A stretch of 64,000 bases of DNA, from NCBI RefSeq assembly GCF_014055005.1, contig NZ_CP059570.1, forward strand, positions 2,604,001 to 2,668,000, in the 5' to 3' direction. Of the stretch, positions 61,061 to 64,000 are shown piece after piece. The translations under genes were made by a program, and so were the position numbers. Each line of letters opens with the position of its first letter. Position 1 is the stretch's first letter. This stretch comes from Neisseria dentiae (GTDB lineage: Bacteria; Pseudomonadota; Gammaproteobacteria; Burkholderiales; Neisseriaceae). The notes beneath the pieces are model-generated. The model was not told where the DNA came from. It saw nothing but the letters and a program-made list of their open reading frames with translations, and ran no database searches.

Positions 61061-61243
61061 TTTCGTGCGTAGCAGATTGGGGACGGGAACATTGTATCGC
61101 AAAAGCGGCAGCAGTTTGGCGCACCGGAACGCGCCGCGCAGCATACAGAATGGCGGCAGGCAGGCCTTTTGCAAGATTCCGCTGCCCGCGCAACGCGTTA
61201 TAGTAACCTATTGTTCAGGCCCGCAGACGGGCGGCAGGATAAA

Positions 61244-61269
61244 AGGCCGTCTGAACGTTCAGACGGCCT
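61244..61269 (-). terminator. Perfect DUS palindrome after prmA
   Basis: AGGCCGTCTGAA (61244-61255) and TTCAGACGGCCT (61258-61269) are separated by only CG, so the whole 26 bases are a perfect palindrome. On the minus strand TTTT follows. It is 20 bases after the prmA stop codon. Confidence 0.8.
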
Positions 61270-61288
61270 TTTGCTTCAAACACCACAA

Positions 61289-62176
61289 TCAGCGCTTCAC
61301 ACCGCTCAAGCATGCCCAGCCTTCGTCGGTTTGTGCGGGCGACAAATCAAACCATTCGCTGTAAATGCCGCTCATTTCTTCAATCTGCTCATCGAGAATG
61401 CCCGAAAGCACGATATGGCCGCCTTGTTTGGTGCGTTCGGCCAAGAGGCCGCCGAGCAGGCGCAGGGGGTTGGCGAGAATGTTGGCCACCACCACGTCAA
61501 ACTGCCCTTCCGGCAGGGCGTCTGGCAGATAAAAACGGGCGGGGGCATCGTTTTGGGCGGCGTTATCGTTGCTGGCGCGGATGGCCTGTTCGTCGATATC
61601 CACGCCGGCGGCGCTGCCCGCCCCCAATTTCAGGGCAGCGATGGCGAGAATGCCGGAGCCGCAGCCGTAATCCAACACGGCTTCGCCGCCTTGCAGATGG
61701 CGGTCGAGCCATTGCAGGCACAAGCGGGTGGTGGGGTGGCTGCCGGTGCCGAACGCAAGGCCGGGGTCGAGTTGCAGGTTGACGGCACGGCCGCCGGGCG
61801 CTTCGTGCCACGAGGGGGTAATCCACAAACGTTCCGAAATCTGAATCGGCTCGAACTGCGCCTGCGTGAGCCGCACCCAATCCTGCTCGGGCAGGTATTC
61901 GGTGTCGTAGTCGGGTACGGCGATGTTGCAGTCGTCGGCTGCGGCGGCCACAACCGGCGCGGCATCGGTGTGTTCGTCGAACAGGGCGATTACTTTGCTT
62001 TGCTGCCAGATTTGTTCGGCGGGCATACCCGGCTCGCCGAAAATGGCCTGCTCGTTGGCGGTGCCTGCGTAGGCGTCTTCGATGGCGGCGGAAAGTGCGC
62101 CGTGCGCCATTAACGCATCGGCAAGGCGCTCGGCGGTGTGGTCGTTAACGGCAATGGTGATTTGTTGGTAGGCCAT
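61289..62176 (-). CDS. prmA: Ribosomal protein L11 methyltransferase
   Basis: PrmA trimethylates amino groups on ribosomal protein L11 using S-adenosylmethionine. The 295-residue protein has an N-terminal substrate-recognition domain (residues 1-90) and a Rossmann-like domain with motif I VLDYGCGSGILAIAA, the preceding FGTGSHPTTRLCL, and the catalytic-site segment VVANILANPL. The start at 62176 (MAYQQITIAV) has only a weak ribosome binding site; the frame is open upstream without family similarity. Confidence 0.96.
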   Translation of the reverse strand: MAYQQITIAVNDHTAERLADALMAHGALSAAIEDAYAGTANEQAIFGEPGMPAEQIWQQSKVIALFDEHTDAAPVVAAAADDCNIAVPDYDTEYLPEQDWVRLTQAQFEPIQISERLWITPSWHEAPGGRAVNLQLDPGLAFGTGSHPTTRLCLQWLDRHLQGGEAVLDYGCGSGILAIAALKLGAGSAAGVDIDEQAIRASNDNAAQNDAPARFYLPDALPEGQFDVVVANILANPLRLLGGLLAERTKQGGHIVLSGILDEQIEEMSGIYSEWFDLSPAQTDEGWACLSGVKR

Positions 62177-62262
62177 GTGGGGTTGCTTTCTTTGCGTGTG
62201 TCGGCGTGGCGCGATTTTAGCAAAAAACTGTTGCAAATTAAACCGCAAGCCGCAATATAGGC

Positions 62263-62291
62263 TTGACAAAACGGCAGCAAACGGCAATACT
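62263..62291 (+). promoter_or_regulatory. Sigma70 promoter of rpmE
   Basis: A perfect -35 TTGACA (62263-62268) and the -10 AATACT (62286-62291) are separated by 17 bases. The promoter lies about 60 bases before rpmE. The match is better than for most promoters in this window. Confidence 0.75.
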
Positions 62292-62352
62292 GCGCAGCTT
62301 GTCTTTGAAGCATAGGCACAACCCCTATGCCCGCTCACCGAAAGGAAATGAA

Positions 62353-62568
62353 ATGAAACAAGGTATCCACCCCGATTACCACGAAGTTAACGTAACTTGC
62401 TCTTGCGGCAACAAATTCGTTACCAAATCAACCATGGCCAAAGAGAGCTTCAACATCGAGGTTTGCTCGCAATGCCATCCGTTCTACACCGGCCAGCAAA
62501 AAATCGTCGACACCACCGGCCGCGTGGACAAATTCAACCAAAAATTCGGCAATATGTTCAAACGCTGA
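62353..62568 (+). CDS. rpmE: 50S ribosomal protein L31
   Basis: The 71-residue L31 is the zinc-binding form: Cys16 and Cys18 (VTCSCGNKF) and Cys38 and Cys41 (EVCSQCHPFYTG) provide the four ligands. It sits at the bridge between ribosomal subunits. The zinc-free paralogue, if any, is outside the window. The start follows AAAGGAAATG. Promoter and terminator are both present, so it is transcribed alone. Confidence 0.97.
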   Translation: MKQGIHPDYHEVNVTCSCGNKFVTKSTMAKESFNIEVCSQCHPFYTGQQKIVDTTGRVDKFNQKFGNMFKR

Positions 62569-62587
62569 TTGGCGGATGTTTTGGAAT

Positions 62588-62618
62588 AAAAAAGACTGCA
62601 AACGGCAGTCTTTTTTTC
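62588..62618 (+). terminator. Rho-independent terminator of rpmE
   Basis: AAAGACTGC (62591-62599) and GCAGTCTTT (62605-62613) form a perfect stem with a five-base loop, flanked by an A-run and a T-run (TTTTTTT). Confidence 0.92.
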
Positions 62619-62643
62619 GTTTGTGCACCGCTTGGGCGTGTGA

Positions 62644-62740
62644 CCGGAGCGTTGCGGCGGTATTTTTGGTTAAAATCCGCTTCGCAAGCTGAGACCTTTG
62701 CAAAATTTATTTAGGCCGTCTGAAAACTTTCAGACGGCCT
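62644..62740. repeat. Truncated repeat fragments and DUS hairpin
   Basis: A fragment of the 168-bp element (GCGTTGCGGCGGTATTTTTG near 62650 then AAAATCCGCTTCGCAAGC) runs directly into the GAGACCTTTGCAAAA end of the palindromic element at about 62691. Then comes an inverted DUS pair (62713-62725 and 62728-62740) that may terminate the minus-strand lipoprotein gene. It looks like a junction of two decayed elements. Confidence 0.6.
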
Positions 62741-62770
62741 TACGCTTGCATTCGCCGCTTGTTTCTCGAA

Positions 62771-63289
62771 CTACGCGGGCAGGCAGTTTTTCATCACAAT
62801 CTCATCCACCGGCAACGTTTCGCCGTCCACTTTCTGCTGTTCGTGGCGCACCAAAAAGCCGTTGTCTTCTTTATAAAAATCGCTTTGATACTGATTGCCG
62901 ATGGTCCAAGTGTAGGTTCCGTTGCCGAATGCGGTCAAATCTTCGTTGCTGTATTCACCGTTATAAGGCAGCGTCAGCGTTTGGCCGTCGAAGCGCACTT
63001 CGGCGATGGGTTCGTCGGTTTCGCGGTAATAACGCGCATCCAGCGTTTTGCCCTCGTCGCATTGGTAAGACTGCCAAGCCGCATCTTTGGCCGTGCCCAA
63101 ATTGCCGCCCAAAGGAATATCGGCAGGCGCCGATGCCGTTTCGGCCGCCGGTGTTTCCGCCGTTGCAGACGCTGGCGAGGGCGCGGCACTCGCCGCCGAA
63201 GCCCCGGGAGCCTGCGCGGCTTCTTCGGGCTTACAGGCAGACAATGCCAGCAATGCCGCAACCGTTAAAGATAATGTGCGAAATTTCAT
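62771..63289 (-). CDS. MliC-type lysozyme inhibitor lipoprotein
   Basis: The 172-residue protein has a signal peptide with lipobox LALSACK (Cys at about residue 19), followed by an Ala/Pro/Ser-rich linker (residues of about 20-60). A C-terminal MliC domain follows: YQCDEGKTLDARYY, EVRFDGQTLTLPY, GNGTYTWTIGNQYQSDFY and a final Cys in MKNC that can pair with the first. MliC proteins block C-type lysozyme and help bacteria resist host defence. Neisserial relatives include SliC and the adhesin complex protein ACP. The start at 63289 fits the signal peptide; the frame is open upstream. Confidence 0.88.
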   Translation of the reverse strand: MKFRTLSLTVAALLALSACKPEEAAQAPGASAASAAPSPASATAETPAAETASAPADIPLGGNLGTAKDAAWQSYQCDEGKTLDARYYRETDEPIAEVRFDGQTLTLPYNGEYSNEDLTAFGNGTYTWTIGNQYQSDFYKEDNGFLVRHEQQKVDGETLPVDEIVMKNCLPA

Positions 63290-63449
63290 GGTAATGTTCC
63301 AAAAAATACCAACAGCCGCTAGTGTAAAAGAAACCGTCGGAATTTTCACCCCGGCCGGCGCAATTATTTTTCATGCCGGGCAGGATAAGGCCGTCTGAAA
63401 AGATGGCACGGCCGGCCAAATCTGCGCGGCGGTTTCCACAATCTCTTGC

Positions 63450-63455
63450 TATAAT
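63450..63455 (+). promoter_or_regulatory. Extended -10 promoter of dxs
   Basis: TATAAT at 63450-63455 is preceded by TGC, giving an extended -10 (TGnTATAAT). No convincing -35 hexamer is seen. It lies 45 bases before the dxs start. Confidence 0.6.
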
Positions 63456-63499
63456 CGCCCATTACACGCCGTTTCAGATAAATAAACAAAGGCCACGCC

Positions 63500-64000
63500 A
63501 TGAGCCAAACCCCATTACTCGACACCATCGACCTGCCGCAGGATTTACGCCGGCTCGACACCAAGCAGTTGCCGCAACTGGCCGCCGAACTGCGCGCTTT
63601 TCTGTTGGAATCGGTAGGCAAAACCGGCGGCCATTTCGCCAGTAACCTCGGCGCGGTGGAGCTGACCGTGGCGCTGCACTATGTGTACCACACGCCCGAA
63701 GACCATCTGGTGTGGGACGTGGGCCACCAGAGTTATCCGCACAAAATCCTCACCGGCCGCAAAAACCGCATGGATACCATGCGCAAATACGGCGGGCTGG
63801 CAGGCTTTCCCAAACGCGGCGAATCGGCATACGACGCTTTCGGCGTGGGGCACTCTTCCACGTCTATCGGTGCGGCGCTGGGCATGGCGGTGGCCGACAA
63901 ACTGGCGGGCAAAACCAGCCGCAGCGTGGCGGTAATCGGTGATGGCGCGATGACCGCCGGCCAAGCCTTCGAAGCCCTCAACTGCGCCGGCGATATGGAT
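63500..64000 (+). CDS. dxs: 1-deoxy-D-xylulose-5-phosphate synthase, 3' partial
   Basis: Dxs joins pyruvate and glyceraldehyde 3-phosphate with thiamine diphosphate, the first step of the MEP isoprenoid pathway. The visible 167 residues contain GGHFASNLGAVELTVALHYV, WDVGHQSYPHKILTGR, and GDGAMTAGQAFEAL, the magnesium/thiamine diphosphate motif. The gene runs off the right edge. The start is the ATG at 63500 (MSQTPLLDTI), although the ribosome binding site (AAAGGCCACGCC) is modest. Confidence 0.96.
   Translation, partial: MSQTPLLDTIDLPQDLRRLDTKQLPQLAAELRAFLLESVGKTGGHFASNLGAVELTVALHYVYHTPEDHLVWDVGHQSYPHKILTGRKNRMDTMRKYGGLAGFPKRGESAYDAFGVGHSSTSIGAALGMAVADKLAGKTSRSVAVIGDGAMTAGQAFEALNCAGDMD

Overview
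The window is a piece of a Neisseria chromosome. The evidence is the very frequent 12-mer AGGCCGTCTGAA and its reverse complement TTCAGACGGCCT (the AG-DUS dialect of the neisserial DNA uptake sequence), dRS3-type repeats (ATTCCC-N8-GGGAAT), a Correia-like element, and neisserial gene neighbourhoods (ruvA next to an ABC exporter; fic inside the nuo operon). The dominant AGG form of the DUS argues against N. meningitidis or N. gonorrhoeae, which mainly use ATGCCGTCTGAA. I cannot name the species.

Layout. 1-3269: 3' part of rlpA, ruvA and an ABC exporter. 3290-4412: a palindromic mobile repeat followed by an intact IS630-family insertion sequence with a -1 frameshift. 4797-23507: all 14 genes of respiratory complex I in the order nuoA-E, F, G, H, I, J, K, L, M, N, with passenger genes between them: two VOC proteins, DUF1801, GFA and cupin proteins, a class III Fic AMP-transferase, and a VapB/VapC-type toxin-antitoxin pair. 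A Fur-box-like site lies upstream of nuoA. DUF2818 follows nuoN. 24166-29934: a quinone reductase, an SDR, proB, a repeat-rich stretch, a small membrane protein, udk and parB. 30171-37231: complete F1Fo ATP synthase operon atpIBEFHAGDC with a good sigma70 promoter and a terminator. 37326-41959: dnaJ, folA and leuS. 42070-52297 (minus strand): a tripartite ABC drug-efflux system (TetR regulator, HlyD adaptor, RbbA-like fused ABC protein, permease, outer-membrane channel), interrupted by six unrelated small genes. 52592-64000: bioB, a previously unlisted 43-residue membrane protein, an RNB exoribonuclease, a YihY protein, a WrbA-like quinone reductase, nfsA, a Sel1-repeat protein, prmA, rpmE, an MliC-type lysozyme inhibitor and the start of dxs.

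How the genes work together. Energy metabolism dominates: complex I pumps protons and the ATP synthase uses the gradient, and both are complete here. The accessory genes are mostly small redox, detoxification or toxin genes placed in transcriptional gaps of the core operons. They are usually bounded by DUS copies, which would favour their exchange by natural transformation.

The most unusual content is the non-coding mobile layer. One family (195-308 bp, plus a 74-bp minimal copy) has GAGACCTTTGCAAAA-type ends, internal DUS and dRS3 arms, and 5-bp flanking direct repeats. A 117-bp MITE with IS630-like ends sits inside one of these copies at a TA dinucleotide, and a close relative of its empty site is present elsewhere in the window. 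A third family of about 168 bp occurs as an inverted pair around one gene and supplies the udk stop codon. In the RbbA-like ABC protein, two identical 39-bp DUS cassettes and an inverted pair of GC-rich repeats are translated in frame as a long interdomain linker. No tRNA, rRNA, CRISPR array or prophage was recognised.
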